Source: Phoronis australis (lineage: Eukaryota; Phoronida; Phoronidae). From it: DNA of 64,000 nt. Within the stretch, counting starts at the first letter, position 1. Each line of letters opens with the position of its first letter. The stretch spans positions 666,498 to 730,497 of the forward strand of contig NMRA01000077.1 in NCBI GenBank assembly GCA_002633005.1. The letters are read 5' to 3'. The notes beneath the pieces are model-generated. The model was not told where the DNA came from, searched no databases, and saw nothing but the letters and a program-made list of their open reading frames with translations. A program made the position numbers and the translations under genes. This document shows, one piece after another, positions 25,525 through 40,683 of this stretch.

Positions 25525-26860
25525 TAACGTATTCGCCCTAATAAGCTTCCATGCCCCTATAAGCGCCCCCCATGCGTTTTCAGACTTTGCTAAAATGAGC
25601 GCCCAGTCCAAGAACGCCGTGTACATGCAAAAAATGCCTTACCTACAGTTCTAAAATTCTACAGTAACGTCTTAAATTTATCAATAAGATCCGACAGTCC
25701 CGAAAAAATCATTGTGCATAGAATTTGTAGACCACAAGCCTCGCCGCTATGTCGGTATTTCACTGTGACTATACGCTTCAAACTTCTGCTGTGCTTTAAA
25801 AAGAACGCAAGCGTGAATCGGAAGACTTATAAAAACTTGACCATTGTTCAGTTAAAAGCACGTGGCCAGGAAGCGCGCGCTACGTTCAAGTACCTGTCAT
25901 CGAAGATTAGGCTTCGGGAACTATCTATTCGTGAAACAGGTAGCATAACATTGGCAAAAAATAAATTCTGGCACTTATTTCCGAAAGTTTCTAATGCCTT
26001 AAAAAACGTTTGCGTTATTTTTAAGGGATGATTATTTCATTAGTAGTAATGTCAAAATGACCCACTATAGTGAACACTTCCGCACCCTTACACCCCAAAT
26101 CTCCCGAAAGATAACTGTTAGACTGTCACGCATCCAGTCATCCGGCGACTCAGTGACATCGGCCTTACTGAGACAATTCTGGAACATTTTTTAGCAGATG
26201 AGATCAACAAGTGCTAAATAAAACATTCTGTTTTACTGCTTGTGTTAATTTCCTTAGTTACAATGAACACCTAAATCGTAACGTTGCGTTTACTCTGGCA
26301 AATGAACTCTGATGACACGCACGTGCTCGCTCGCTCTTACAATACGCAGACAAACTTCAAAATAAACGTCACGTGATAACATGTCTGTTCGTTCAGAGAA
26401 TTTTCTCGTGCTGCAGAGTATGATCTAGCACAGATGTGGACTTAATATTCTGTTAATTCTGACTCCACAGGAACTTAAAAATCTTAGGGACACTATTTTG
26501 AAAACTTAAGGAGGACTTCAGGTAATTTGTTGAATCGAAACTATATTTTTACTCAAGAATTCAAGTTCACCTATTGGTGATTGCGAGGCAGCGACGCATC
26601 AGTCGGCGAGTTTTCGCACTGGGATTTTCTGAAAAATGCTCGTAATGACAAGAAAGTTTGATAGCAATGTATTGCAATTTTATAGAAAGTCTGTCATAGG
26701 TTACAGGTGAGTCACAGAGCATAAATTTGATGAATTCTAGCTTACGATTTCACCTGTTTCGGAGACCGGGTTTCAACCACTTTTGTGCAATGATAAGCGC
26801 CCCCCTTCCTGAAGCGAATTTTTCTAAGCGCCTTGGGCGCTTATTAGAGCGAATATGGTA
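25525..26860. mobile_element. AATAAGC-terminal DNA transposon, long copy B
   Basis: A 1.3-kb copy of the same family as the elements at 23902 and 51186, with inverted termini TAACGTATTCGCCCTAATAA and GAGCGAATATGGTA. A shared inner open frame (KARGQEARATFKYLSSKI near 25850-25920) is also present in copy C. It does not match a transposase I know, and it may be chance conservation between young copies rather than selection. Confidence 0.85.
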
Positions 26861-27015
26861 TTAGTGATGATTTTGTATTATTTTGCGCAAAATAACTTAG
26901 TGAGTGCACAGCTGCACTGCATCAAATTAAGGGAAAATGTACCTATAACTTCCTTGACCTCAATTTCTTACATTGGAAATATGATGTGGAAAGTTTAATG
27001 GACTATTGTTTCCAG

Positions 27016-27261
27016 GAAATTTTGAGCGGAACAATCCTGAGAACTCTGAAGGTACGCGTAATGGCTGGCTGAACGATCTGGCCGTTCAGACCCACCAACT
27101 GTATAATGAGAGTGACCACACATCGGGGCCAAGCATCAAGTCCAAGTATATTACCGCGTTGTATTTCACCTTCAGCAGCCTGACGTCCGTGGGATTTGGT
27201 AACGTGTCACCAAACACAAACTCAGAGAAGATATTCAGTATATGCGTCATGTTGATAGGAT
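27016..27261 (+). CDS. erg: ERG exon: turret, pore helix, selectivity filter, start of S6
   Basis: Bounded by GTTTCCAG and GGAT|GTGAGT, this exon is 246 nt long and phase 1 at both ends. Residues 1-40 form the extracellular turret, including a YNES N-glycosylation sequon at the place of the vertebrate YNSS sequon. The pore helix and filter (about residues 44-66, [20 protein letters not shown]) carry the ERG-specific GFG filter rather than GYG. The Ser eight or nine residues past the filter, in TNSEK, is kept. S6 begins at SICVMLIG and continues in the next exon. Confidence 0.98.
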
Positions 27262-30870
<3,609 letters not shown>

Positions 30871-31279
30871 TGACATTGCCGTAAATGTGATGATCCTGTG
30901 CCTATGACTGTATTGTCCTAAATGTGGTATGGAGATTTTTTAGGGGCTAAACATATGATATTGAAATGTAACTCTTCACTCATTCAAGAAAGTTCGCAAT
31001 CAGACAAATTTAACCTGTTCAGCTGGACTGCATAATAGTAAAAAAGTCCCTAAGCTCTTGTGAGTGTCCCGCTCCCTTCTAGAAGACTAGTTGGACTGGG
31101 GTGACACGTGGAGCCTCCCGCTGTTTTCTCGCGACTCTCCACAGTACCATTCCAAGCGGTGTACAAGGCGAACCTGTCACCTCCGTGTCTATTACTAAGT
31201 GATGGATTAGAAACCTTAATGAAGATGGCCTCCTTGATGCTTCTTTCAAACCAGTTCTTGTCTCCACTCAAAATTTCAA

Positions 31280-32400
31280 TAGGATTTCCAAGTGAGTTCC
31301 AATAGGATTTCTATAGGATTTCCTGTAGGAAATCCTATAGAAATGCTATTGGAATTCAAATGGATTTTGGCCCAATATCTTATAGGATCCCATAGGAAAT
31401 CCTATAGGATTTTCTGTTGGATCCTATAGGATTTCCTATTAGATCCTATAGGAAATTCAATAGGATCCTATTGGATTTCCTATAGGATCCATTAGGAAAT
31501 CCTATAGGATGGGATGTTCAATAGTATCCTATAGGAAGTCCAATAGGATTCTATGGGATGTTTTACAGGAAGTTTAATACAATCTTATAGAAACTATAAA
31601 AAATACGTTTTGAATTATATAGAATTTCCAACTGGAGTTGCTATAGGTTTCTAAAAGTACTAAGCATATTTAACATGGAATAATGTACAACATAGACAAT
31701 ATTAAGTGTCATCTGAAAAAGAATTTTTTGTCGCTGGAATCAGCAGAGTTGATATATAACTGGTGGGAAAGCCTTTCAAAATATTCTGAGAGTGTTCTAT
31801 AGGATTTTCAATAGGATTCTATAAGAAGTTCAGTACGATGCCGTAGGAAGGTAAATACGTTTGTATAGGAAGTTCAACAGGATTCTATAGGCTCAATCAG
31901 AAGTAATCTATGGAAAATTCAATAGGATCTTATAGAATACTCCATAGACTATTCTTCTGGATCCTTTAAAATTTCCTATTGGAATTGCTTTACGTTCCAA
32001 AATGTGCTTTTTATGCAAAACAATGTATGTCATAGATAATATTAAGTCTAATTTTTAAAGGAAATTATTTCTTGCAATGAAATGAGTACAACTAGTTTTT
32101 GATTTAATATAGGAAATACCAAAATGACGAAGCAATTAACATTTAAAGACTCGCCTGAATATTAAAATTTGCAGAAGTTAATGACTGAAGAGTTGAAAGT
32201 AGATAAAAACAAACCGATATCTTACTATATACTCTTAGGCTGTTTGTTTGTTAAAATGTTTAGCACTCAGATTTCTGAAAAATTTCCTATACGATTTTTT
32301 CTATAGGAATTCCTATAGGAACTCTTGATCCTATAGGAATCCTGTAGGAAATCAATATTCCTATAGGATTCTTATAGGAATATTTCATATGGGTTATCTA
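31280..32400. repeat. CCTATAGG-type self-complementary repeat field
   Basis: The phrase TCCTATAGGA, or near variants such as TTCCTATAGGATTTCC, occurs many times in an irregular order over about 1.1 kb. It is densest at 31280-31560 and 32280-32390. The core hexamers are palindromic, so the region can form many alternative hairpins. Spacing is not fixed, so it is not a simple minisatellite. Confidence 0.85.
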
Positions 32401-32965
32401 ACTTGTGACCATTCGCATGTAAGTGTCTGTGCACCACCGATGAAACACTGTCTCCTGCGTTCCTGCGGTGTTTGTACAACTTTGTCTGTAGGGGTTGTTG
32501 AGTTTCTCTGATATACTGCTTGGTACATTGCCACCTTCACAATGAATGTGATAAACTACCCCACTATGATGTTCTCTTTAATAGTTTGTCCTTGTACTAA
32601 CAAATGCTGCAGAATATTACACGGAGGAAGAGCAACATTGATCCCATAATCAGACGCAATGCACTGATTGAATCTAAGATGATTCCTGTGGTCCAGACAC
32701 TTTTTCATAATCCCTCACTAATTTGACGCTCTCACTGTCAAAATCCTGACGTGTCTTGAAACATAACTCTTCACCCATCCAGGAAAGTTCATAATAAGAC
32801 AAATTAAACCTGTTCCAACCATTCCTCTAAAAGTGAGTGGGATGCTTACGAGAGTTTAGTGGTTTTTTAGTATGTTATTGTCCTGTTGAACAGGTGTAAT
32901 ATGTCAGATTAAAAACATAAAATCCTACACAATTAGATTGGCATGTATACTGATTAGTAATAGTT

Positions 32966-33001
32966 TTAGTGGTAGTAGTAGTAGTAGTGGTATTGGTAGT
33001 A
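32966..33001. repeat. AGT/GGT trinucleotide microsatellite
   Basis: An AGTAGTAGTAGTAGTGG run with flanking TGGTAGTAG. Confidence 0.85.
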
Positions 33002-33270
33002 GCAATTTATTGTCAAATACATGCAAACAGGTAAACATGTACAACCCTACCAAAGTACACGATTAGTGTGCATTAAACAAGAAAGGAAAAATTGGATCCT
33101 CATCTAAAACAGTAGCCCTTACTAATTTTTTTATAAATTCATAGCAATATTTCGGAATATCATCAAGGTGCTCCAGATGCAGATCACTCAATAGTGATCA
33201 GTTGTGTAATTGTTGAAACAGCTATAAACTGAGATCAATGTCTGTTTGCACAAAACAGTCCTAACAGGGA

Positions 33271-33870
33271 CTGAGCTGTGGTCTCTAGTGCACTTGTGGA
33301 CTCAGCTGTGGTCTCTAGTGCACCTGTGGACTCAGCTGTGGTCTCTAGTGCACTTGTGGACTCAGCTGTGGTCTCTGGTGCACTTGTGGACTCAGCTGTG
33401 GTCTCTGGTGCACTTGTGGACTCAGCTGTGGTCTCTGGTGCACTTGTGGACTCAGCTGTGGTCTGTAGTGCACTTGTGCACTCAGCTGTGGTCTCTAGTG
33501 CACTTGTGCACTCAGCTGTGGTCTCTGGTGCACTTGTGCACTCAGCTGTGGTCTCTAGTGCACTTGTGCACTCAGCTGTGGTCTCTAGTGCACTTTTGCA
33601 CTCAGCTGTGGTCTCTAGTGCACTTTTGCACTCAGCTGTGGTCTCTAGTGCACTTTTGCACTCAGCTGTGGTCTCTAGTGCACTTGTGGACTCAGCTGTG
33701 GTCTCTAGTGCACTTTTGCACTCAGCTGTGGTCTCTAGTGCACTTTTGCACTCAGCTGTGGTCTCTAGTGCACTTGTGCACTCAGCTGTGGTCTCTAGTG
33801 CACTTGTGCACTCAGCTGTGGTCTCTAGTGCACTTTTGCACTCAGCTGTGGTGTCTAGTGCACTTGTGCA
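33271..33870. repeat. 30-bp minisatellite, 20 copies
   Basis: Exactly 20 copies of a 30-bp unit starting CTCAGCTGTGGTCTCTAGTG. Each has a CAGCTG and nearly all an AGTGCACT palindrome. Variants at the end of the unit (TTGTGGA, TTGTGCA, TTTTGCA) form runs, as expected from unequal exchange. Since 30 is a multiple of three, long open frames occur in several frames on both strands; they are repeat artefacts. The flanks and lack of splice logic give no support for a gene. Confidence 0.97.
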
Positions 33871-34484
33871 CTTTAAGCAAACACTGAATTTCCTTTCTTC
33901 TGCTACTTCATCTGCATCAAATTTTAGCTTTGCTACCAAGAGTAAAACATACATTGAGTTTTTAATTTTATTGAAAATAAATAGGGACCTTTTCATACAA
34001 TGCCCTGAATTTAAGGGTTTAATCAGAAATATTATTAGAATGTGCCATAAATAAATAGAGCTAACAGTAAAGTGATAGAATTGTATAACTAGTGAACGTA
34101 ACAAAGTGTGCAAGAGTGCTACTTCATGCACCTAATGTAACTGATACACTTCGTTAGTTGACAAATAATACATGCAGTTCCATCTAAATGGTAACACATG
34201 GACAAAACTGTAATTGACAGGTCAGTCTGCTCCACCATTTGGAAAGGGACAAACTTCATCGTTTATTTTCTGGGATGTCAGTACTGTACATCCACCACTG
34301 ATTGAAATAAGAGGCAAGCGTGTAGCAAATTTACCTTAGGTTACTAGGACTGTTAACTTCTGTAGCTGATAAGAGGCTGTTTATAGACAATACTTGATTG
34401 TTTTTGTTGGTTCATATGCGTCACGGAATCCCTGTTTAGCATTGCAATAAAACTAACTTCCTTCTGCTCCACTGACCATTGCAG

Positions 34485-34572
34485 GTTCTGAAGGGATTCC
34501 CGGAATGTCTACAGGCCGATATATGTCTTCATTTAAACAGAAATTTACTCAACAATTGTCCAGCATTTAAAG
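34485..34572 (+). CDS. erg: ERG exon: C-linker
   Basis: Bounded by CATTGCAG and AAAG|GTAAGT, this exon is 88 nt long, entered in phase 0 and left in phase 1. It encodes [20 protein letters not shown], the C-linker helix region that joins S6 to the cyclic-nucleotide-binding homology domain. It is essentially identical to vertebrate ERG over this stretch. Confidence 0.97.
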
Positions 34573-34882
34573 GTAAGTCCCTGGCAACACCAGCAACTTT
34601 GTTAATGGTTGATTAAATGTTTGATACTCAGATAAAACATTCAAAGGTGAATTAAACTTTCTTCTTTGCGACTGTTGCCTGCTTTCCATTTTTAAGACAG
34701 CAGTTGCTTTATGAACAACAAATTTCGACATATGTGGTCAGACGGCTTATTTTAAAGAACAGCATAATTATTCAGGAAATAGTTTCTATTAAAAGTTTTA
34801 TAATAAGCTTACACATAGCTTTATTGCACCACTTCATTAGTGACATGCTGTGTCTGGTCAAGTCTGGAAACTTTTTTTGTAG

Positions 34883-35047
34883 GCGCCAGCCCTGGCTGTT
34901 TACGTGCCCTCTCCATGAAGTTCAAAACTACACATGTGCCCCCTGGTGACACGCTAGTACATCGAGGAGATGTGCTGAATGCTCTCTATTTTGTATCTCG
35001 AGGATCTATAGAAATATTGAAAGATGATGTAGTTATGGCCATATTAG
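34883..35047 (+). CDS. erg: ERG exon: first part of the cNBHD
   Basis: Bounded by TTTTTTGTAG and TTAG|GTAAGA, this exon is 165 nt long and phase 1 at both ends. It encodes [14 protein letters not shown], then [18 protein letters not shown] and SRGSIEIL, the first beta strands of the cyclic-nucleotide-binding homology domain. In ERG channels this fold does not bind cAMP strongly but is occupied by an intrinsic ligand from the domain's own end. Confidence 0.97.
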
Positions 35048-36089
35048 GTAAGACAAATACAATGTCCACATGTGATTCAATTAGACGGCAGGTTGGCTAT
35101 CGCTGTCTGAAAAAAATGTTGTCCCACATCAGACGACAGGGCTGCTTTCTTACCATGAGAATCATACGGATGGTCTGAAGTGTGGTTGCTTTCTTACCAT
35201 GAGAATCATACGGATGGTCTGAAGTGTGGTTGCTTTCTTACCATGAGAATCATACGGATGGTCTGAAGTGTGGTTGCTTTCTTACCATGAGAATCATACG
35301 GATGGTCTGACGTGTGGTTGCTTTCTTACCATGAGAATCACACGGATGGTCTGAAGTGTTGTTAGGCTCCGCCCACTCTTGCTGGTCACACATGATTGGC
35401 CAGCATATTTAGCATTTTGCGTATTACTTGTAAGACAGCTGATAGAATACTGTTGTGAACGCTACCTTTAAGGTTCTGGTCTGTCACCTGATTAGACATA
35501 TTATCTGCTTAAAATTTCTTCTATGATTGTGCTACATGATTCTTTGTTTGTACAAGGAAATGAGGCCATAATATGATTCAATATTTTGACTAAATATGTA
35601 TTCGGTTTGCTTAGTTTTTGAATATGCATATTTAGGAGTTAAGATTTTGCTAGAAAATGTGTGTGTTCATGTTATTATTTCATCTTTGAGACGTGTGAAG
35701 ATTCTTGGTCCTGGATTTTTTAAATTTACTTAGTTTGCACAAGTACAAGTAAAGTACAAGACTAGCAGAACATAACACAAATGAAATTGAAGTATGACAA
35801 AATAAAGTAGAAGCAGGGATAATGAATAATATATTAAGAAGTATTGGAGTTATTTAGATTAAGGTCAATTTTATCCTGAGAGATAGGTAAAGTTTCTTGG
35901 GCCTGGATTTTAACAGACTCTGAAAAAAACTTTTACGAAATTGTTATTTAATTACATTAAATTTAATTTAGTCCATTGTTGCAATTCTTTTACTGCCAAT
36001 TTAGAAATGTTACAGAAGTCTAAAGTGTAGCTGTTTATGGCTATATAACTATATAATGGGATGATTGGTTTTCTCTGTTGTTTATTCAG
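35048..36089 (+). other. ERG intron
   Basis: It begins with a 44-bp minisatellite 95 bases past the donor; the rest is AT-rich and without recognised features. Confidence 0.7.
35143..35360. repeat. 44-bp minisatellite, 5 copies
   Basis: Units start TGCTTTCTTACCATGAGAAT and end GGTCTGAAGTGTGG, almost identical in all copies. The array lies just downstream of a cNBHD exon. Confidence 0.96.
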
Positions 36090-36283
36090 GAAAAGACGAT
36101 GTGTTTGGGGAGAACATTTGCAAACATGAGACAGTTGGCAAGTCAAGCTGCAATGTTCGGGCGTTGACCTACTGCGACCTTCACAAGATTCACCGAGACG
36201 ATCTGATGGAGATTCTAGATATGTACCCCGAATTTGCCCAGCACTTCGTCAAGAACCTTGAGATCACCTTTGACCTCCGTGAT
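36090..36283 (+). CDS. erg: ERG exon: second part of the cNBHD with intrinsic ligand motif
   Basis: Acceptor TTTATTCAG; 194 nt, entered in phase 1 and left in phase 0 at a somewhat weak donor GAT|GTTAGT. It encodes DDVFGEN, then [17 protein letters not shown] and DMYPEF, ending LEITFDLRD. The F-D-L triplet corresponds to the F-N-L intrinsic ligand of human ERG that plugs the cNBHD pocket. Placing the donor directly after LRD is inferred from phase and from the family's end of conservation. Reading on would add [11 protein letters not shown] and a stop. Confidence 0.95.
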
Positions 36284-36501
36284 GTTAGTACGAAAAATAA
36301 TTTAGTAATGTCATTATAAGTGGTCTTGTTGGAATTGCTCGTTGGCTGCAATGTCACATTTTGTCTCAAAACAAAACCACAAGTTATGCCATGTCTCTGT
36401 GACCTGAGGGGACAACAAGGCATTCAAGCTTTTAGTGGCCAACTTCCCAGTAAAATGTTGTCTAGAGTATGGAGTTTTGTGCTGTTGGCTAATAAAATTA
36501 T

Positions 36502-36626
36502 TGGCTTTCACTGTGGTCAATATGTTGGTTTTCAGACTCCAAAAATGTGAAAATGACCAGGGGGGGCGAGGTCATTTTTACATTTTTGGAGTCTGAAAAC
36601 CAACATATTGACTGATTGTGAAAGTC
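36502..36626. mobile_element. Near-perfect hairpin, about 56-bp arms
   Basis: The left arm TTTCAC...GGTCAATATGTTGG...AAATGACC and the right arm are almost exact inverted copies around a roughly 12-base G-rich loop (AGGGGGGGCGA). It looks like a small MITE or a recent palindrome. It lies about 220 bases past the cNBHD donor and would fold strongly in the pre-mRNA. Confidence 0.9.
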
Positions 36627-37069
36627 AACATTCAAGTGTTTTATTACATGGTTATGTCCGCTAAGTAATTCATGGTAGGAGGCTATGTTTTGGGTTTTTG
36701 ATCATATGTCAATCACTCATTTATTCAATCAGCTTCCATTTTTACCCAAAATGTTTTGGAAAGATTTTGAAAAAAATTGAAGGAGATGGTCAGATTGTAA
36801 AAAAGAAACAATCGTTTATAGCTTGGAAATATTTCATGTTTTGGCGTCATGCAACAGTCACTTTTAATTCAAAATCATCGACTATGCCATTTGGTCATAT
36901 CAATGCAGTTGCAAGCTGGGTGTTGGCAAGCTCAGTTTGCACGCGTTTCAGTCCACAGAAATGGTGGTCGCAACTGCCATGCCATGACGTTGATATTCAC
37001 TTGGTGGTTTATATTTTACGGTTATTTAAAAACAAATGTCATATCAGAATCCGGATTAGTTCAGTGATG

Positions 37070-37135
37070 TGCTGGTGGCACAGTGGTAAATTCAAGGCTT
37101 GCAAAATAAGAGAGACTGGATTCAAATCTCTATGA
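37070..37135 (+). mobile_element. tRNA-derived SINE-like fragment
   Basis: A Pol III A-box-like TGGCACAGTGG at 37076 and a B-box-like GGATTCAAATC at 37118 lie 42 bases apart, close to the normal tRNA spacing of 44. The sequence between them does not form a clean cloverleaf, so it is a decayed tRNA-derived element rather than a tRNA gene. Confidence 0.45.
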
Positions 37136-38134
37136 AGTAGTTACAAGAAAAAATGTTAAACGGTATTACCATAGTGGCGTGCAACATTCCGATTTATTGA
37201 CTTCATGATACTGGTTTATAACCCCATAATCTCTCCTAATCGTGTAGTAATTCCAATTATTTCGGGAAAAGTTATCCATTCCTGAAAAGGTGTCCTCAAA
37301 TTCCTGCTTTGGTTATTCTTGACTACATTGTTATGTCAATACTGGGTTATTCTTTGTGAGTTGTCAAGAGTGTGATCACTGTATTCTTATTTGTTGTCAT
37401 TAGACTCACTAATTGTCAAGTCTCTAGTTAGTATAAAGTTTTGTAAGCTTATCTGTCTTCCAGAGTTTCTAGCTGTTGTCACAACCGTGTGAGGGCACTT
37501 TGAACAATGCTTGTCATTTGCAAATGAGATCATATGCTTTGCTGTAATGCTTAGCGATATCTTGCCAAACTTTTGGAACCCATTCAGCTTGTTTGAAGAA
37601 CTGCAACGTGAAGGTCCTTACATTGTTGTTATAAAGCTTTTGTCTTCCATTTTTTTTGTTAATAAGCACTTCATGTAAGATCCTGTCAGTTTTTGGTACT
37701 CTCCTCTAGAATTGCGAGAACTAAGCGTTTGTCTGTTTCAGTGGATGGGACTTGATGAAATAGTGGAGTGGTTTCATTGTTGTGATAGTGTGAACAGCAA
37801 GAGACAGGAGTTATGTATGTATGGGAGACTTGAAGTGGAAGGGAAGTGATTTGGAATGAATGTGGGTTAGTCAGTTGAAGAGAGGGTGTTGTTTGAGAAA
37901 GGGAGTGGTTTGGCACATTGGAGGTGGTTAAAGTCTAACTTTTCAGTGCTGTCTTGATGACATTTAGTCCACTGAGGAAGATGAATGAGGAAGAGATGTT
38001 GAATGATGAGTTATATGGCTGGAATCTGTGTGAGACTGGTCACTTGCAACTGTGTCTTAGACAATGGTTCATTACACACTCTATCTGTTGTCAGCCCACT
38101 GTACTAACCATCGTATTATTGTTGTCTGTTGTAG

Positions 38135-38146
38135 GAACTACTTACG
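38135..38146 (+). CDS. erg: Candidate 12-nt ERG microexon
   Basis: A strong acceptor (a T/G-rich tract ending GTTGTAG) is followed after only 12 bases, GAACTACTTACG, by a strong donor GTAAGC. In phase 0 it encodes Glu-Leu-Leu-Thr and joins in frame both the upstream exon ending LRD and the downstream exon beginning GAA GAG. It lies in the right intron and strand. No homologous peptide is known to me, and skipping it also preserves frame, so it may be alternative or fortuitous. Confidence 0.45.
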
Positions 38147-40160
38147 GTAAGCACTAACCCCGCCCTCACACAGTACGCCTGTTTGCTGGCTGCAGAAATA
38201 AGCTTGTGCATGCTTGACCTCATATAGGGCTGGTGCATCTTGAAGGCATTTAGTGGTGGTTGAATAGAACTGACTGAAATAACCTAATGGGCGTCTGCAA
38301 TCTTTCCACTACGTCACAGTGCAATTGTTATATTAAAATATATGAACAGAATAGATCACAAAGTTTTCGAATAGCAAACAATATTTCCTCATGAAATCAT
38401 TGTGATGAAGGTAGTACTGTTGTTGCATTTAGAAGTTTTCTCCTTGCATGTGGTTAATGCATTACACCCGAGGTCATAGTGACACCTGGTATTAAAATTA
38501 AAGCAATGAATAGCGGGCTTCAACAAGTTGTAACTTAAGCAAGTAACTCATGTCTGTTCACATGTTTGTGGGCTCACATATACATACTCTGGTGCACATT
38601 ACAGTCACTCTGTCTATCCACCATTTGGCGTCTGGTTTTCTATTGCACAAACTGCTCGATGGATGTTCTTCAAATTTTACAGTCATGTTCCTATCAATGG
38701 TATGGCGCGCAACAGTTTTTACAGCGGATCCGATCACTGATATGCCTTGTAGTGGCTGCTTATTTTTCTGCCTGCCTCTATATTGACCAAGTTTCTTCAT
38801 TCCAGACTCAGCTATTCAGAATTCAGAAGGAGTAATAAAACAATTATCTTCTCAGCCAGGACATAATTTTTTTGTTAAGCTGTGTTTAGTTACACAGTCC
38901 AACTGGGGCAGTTGTATGACAGAGCAGGGTTTGCAAAGAATTGCTTTCACTGACCTTGCATGTCAATTTCAAAAGGCTTATAGTGTGAACGACAAGCCCA
39001 AATTGTTGACAGAATTTCATGAATTTTTATCAAGAAAGGGGTGGCACCTGTTTTCACATGGATCCAACCTGTGCTGCACCCTCTAGAAGCATATTTCAGT
39101 GTTTGTGTTTTGGCATCTGCCTCTCTCCCCACCACAACGCTCAAAGAAGTGACATAAAATTTGGCAAGTTTGTTCCAATTGAGGACTGGGAGCCTGACCT
39201 TGATTTTCCGACGAATGCCAACTACTATGGCGCCCCTAGTGGAATATTTAGTTTTCTTTGCGTGTGCTTCAATATCTATCAAGTTTCCCAATGAAATTTC
39301 ATTAAATGTGGCAAACGTCTTTCTATCATGAAGAAAACATCATTTCCCACTTTTAGACTAATTTATCCTACCTTTACTGCAGCCCCCAGCAGTGAAAGGG
39401 TTTGAATAGTTTAAAATTTGTTCCGTTTTTGGGACTCTCCTCTGTTCGGCTAGCTGCTTGGAAGATTGTCATAAAATTTTATAGATATGTTCGTTTGAGG
39501 ACTGCATTGCTAAAGCGGCCACATTAAAAGTGGCCATTCAGAATTATGATATCCCTTCTTTGCTGCTTGCGATGTACATGATGAGCACATGTCAACACTT
39601 TGCATTGCTCTTGTTCAGTGTTGCCAGCTTATACTAAGAACACTGGTTCAATTTGCTAACTTGCTTGTTGTTAACACTAATGTTTTTTACTGCGACTTCA
39701 CTATGAAATGTTCTTCTATGTACAACTCACTGCTTGCACCCCCTTGCACCTCACAGTCTAAGTGGTCCCAGTTGCTTAGTGTACTGAGGCAGGAGGGTGT
39801 ATTAGGACCTCGCAGGGTAGGTCGTGTGTGTTTTTGCCTTGGAACACCCAGTAAATTGCTGGTGATGTATGGGTTTTGATAGCAGCTACACTGGAAATAG
39901 CTGCCCTATTGTTTTTTAGCCTTTGTTAAGAGTGACCTCTATATCAGTTGTTTGACTGTGGTGATAATCTGTTTATTATATGTGCCTGATTTTCAGTGTG
40001 TTGATGTGACATAGTTATTAGGCATAGTATGGTTAGCCACGATATTTTTTATGCGCCCACATATACGTGGATGAATATTGTGTCCAGGTGTTCGCCCATC
40101 TGGTTGCATGACTTCTGCTGCTTTTTTGCCTAAGCCCCTGGCAGGATCTTAATGACATTT

Positions 40161-40326
40161 GACAGATGGCTTCCTATGAAGCTGATGGCAGATGACTTCC
40201 TATGAAGCTGATGGCAGATGACTTCCTATGAAGCTGATGGCAGATGACTTCCTATGAAGCTGATGGCAGATGACTTCCTATGAAGCTGATGGCAGATGAC
40301 TTCCTATGAAGCTGATGGCAGATGAC
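40161..40326. repeat. 26-bp minisatellite, about 6 copies
   Basis: The unit GATGACTTCCTATGAAGCTG plus ATGGCA is repeated with hardly any variation; the first copy has GATGGC. Confidence 0.95.
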
Positions 40327-40683
40327 AACTATTGTTTGGACCACTGCTTTACCCTTAGCGGCAACTTTAGTTTTCATGTTTGCCTGTGCATATCTTCAAT
40401 GTTTCAATGGGCCTTCTCATTTTCGGACGGATTTTGCTTCATCTGGTTGCCATTTTTATTATTTTTAGTCCATTTTGGCATTTGCCTCAATCGGCCAAAT
40501 TGCTGGAAGGATCAATATGAAAATTAGCACATGTGTTCCTGCTGAGACTACGGGTGACGTTGGTTTTCACACAAGCCTGACTGTTGCAACATCCCCTAGG
40601 AGCCTCTTTGTGAAATTACGGAAGTGTTTTCCTTATCAAAGAGATGTGTGTCCAGTTGTAAGAGTACTGTCAAATTAAAAACT

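Larger units (their letters stand above)
23705..27015 (+). other. ERG intron with two related transposons
   Basis: The two AATAAGC-terminal elements listed separately fill about 2 kb. Between them (24692-25524) a low-complexity stretch contains a segment near 24910-25000 that reads like a faint echo of the S5 exon (TGGCAGCACTGTTCATGTTG). See findings. Confidence 0.6.

Noticed and set aside
33235-34131. Long open frame on the minus strand (298 codons) and matching plus-strand frames
   Set aside because: Produced by a 30-bp tandem repeat whose length is a multiple of three; no splice or homology support.
36284-36319. Read-through of the cNBHD exon ([11 protein letters not shown] then stop) as the true protein end
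   Set aside because: GAT|GTTAGT is a usable donor, homology stops exactly there, and downstream exons with the conserved basic segment and coiled coil continue in frame.
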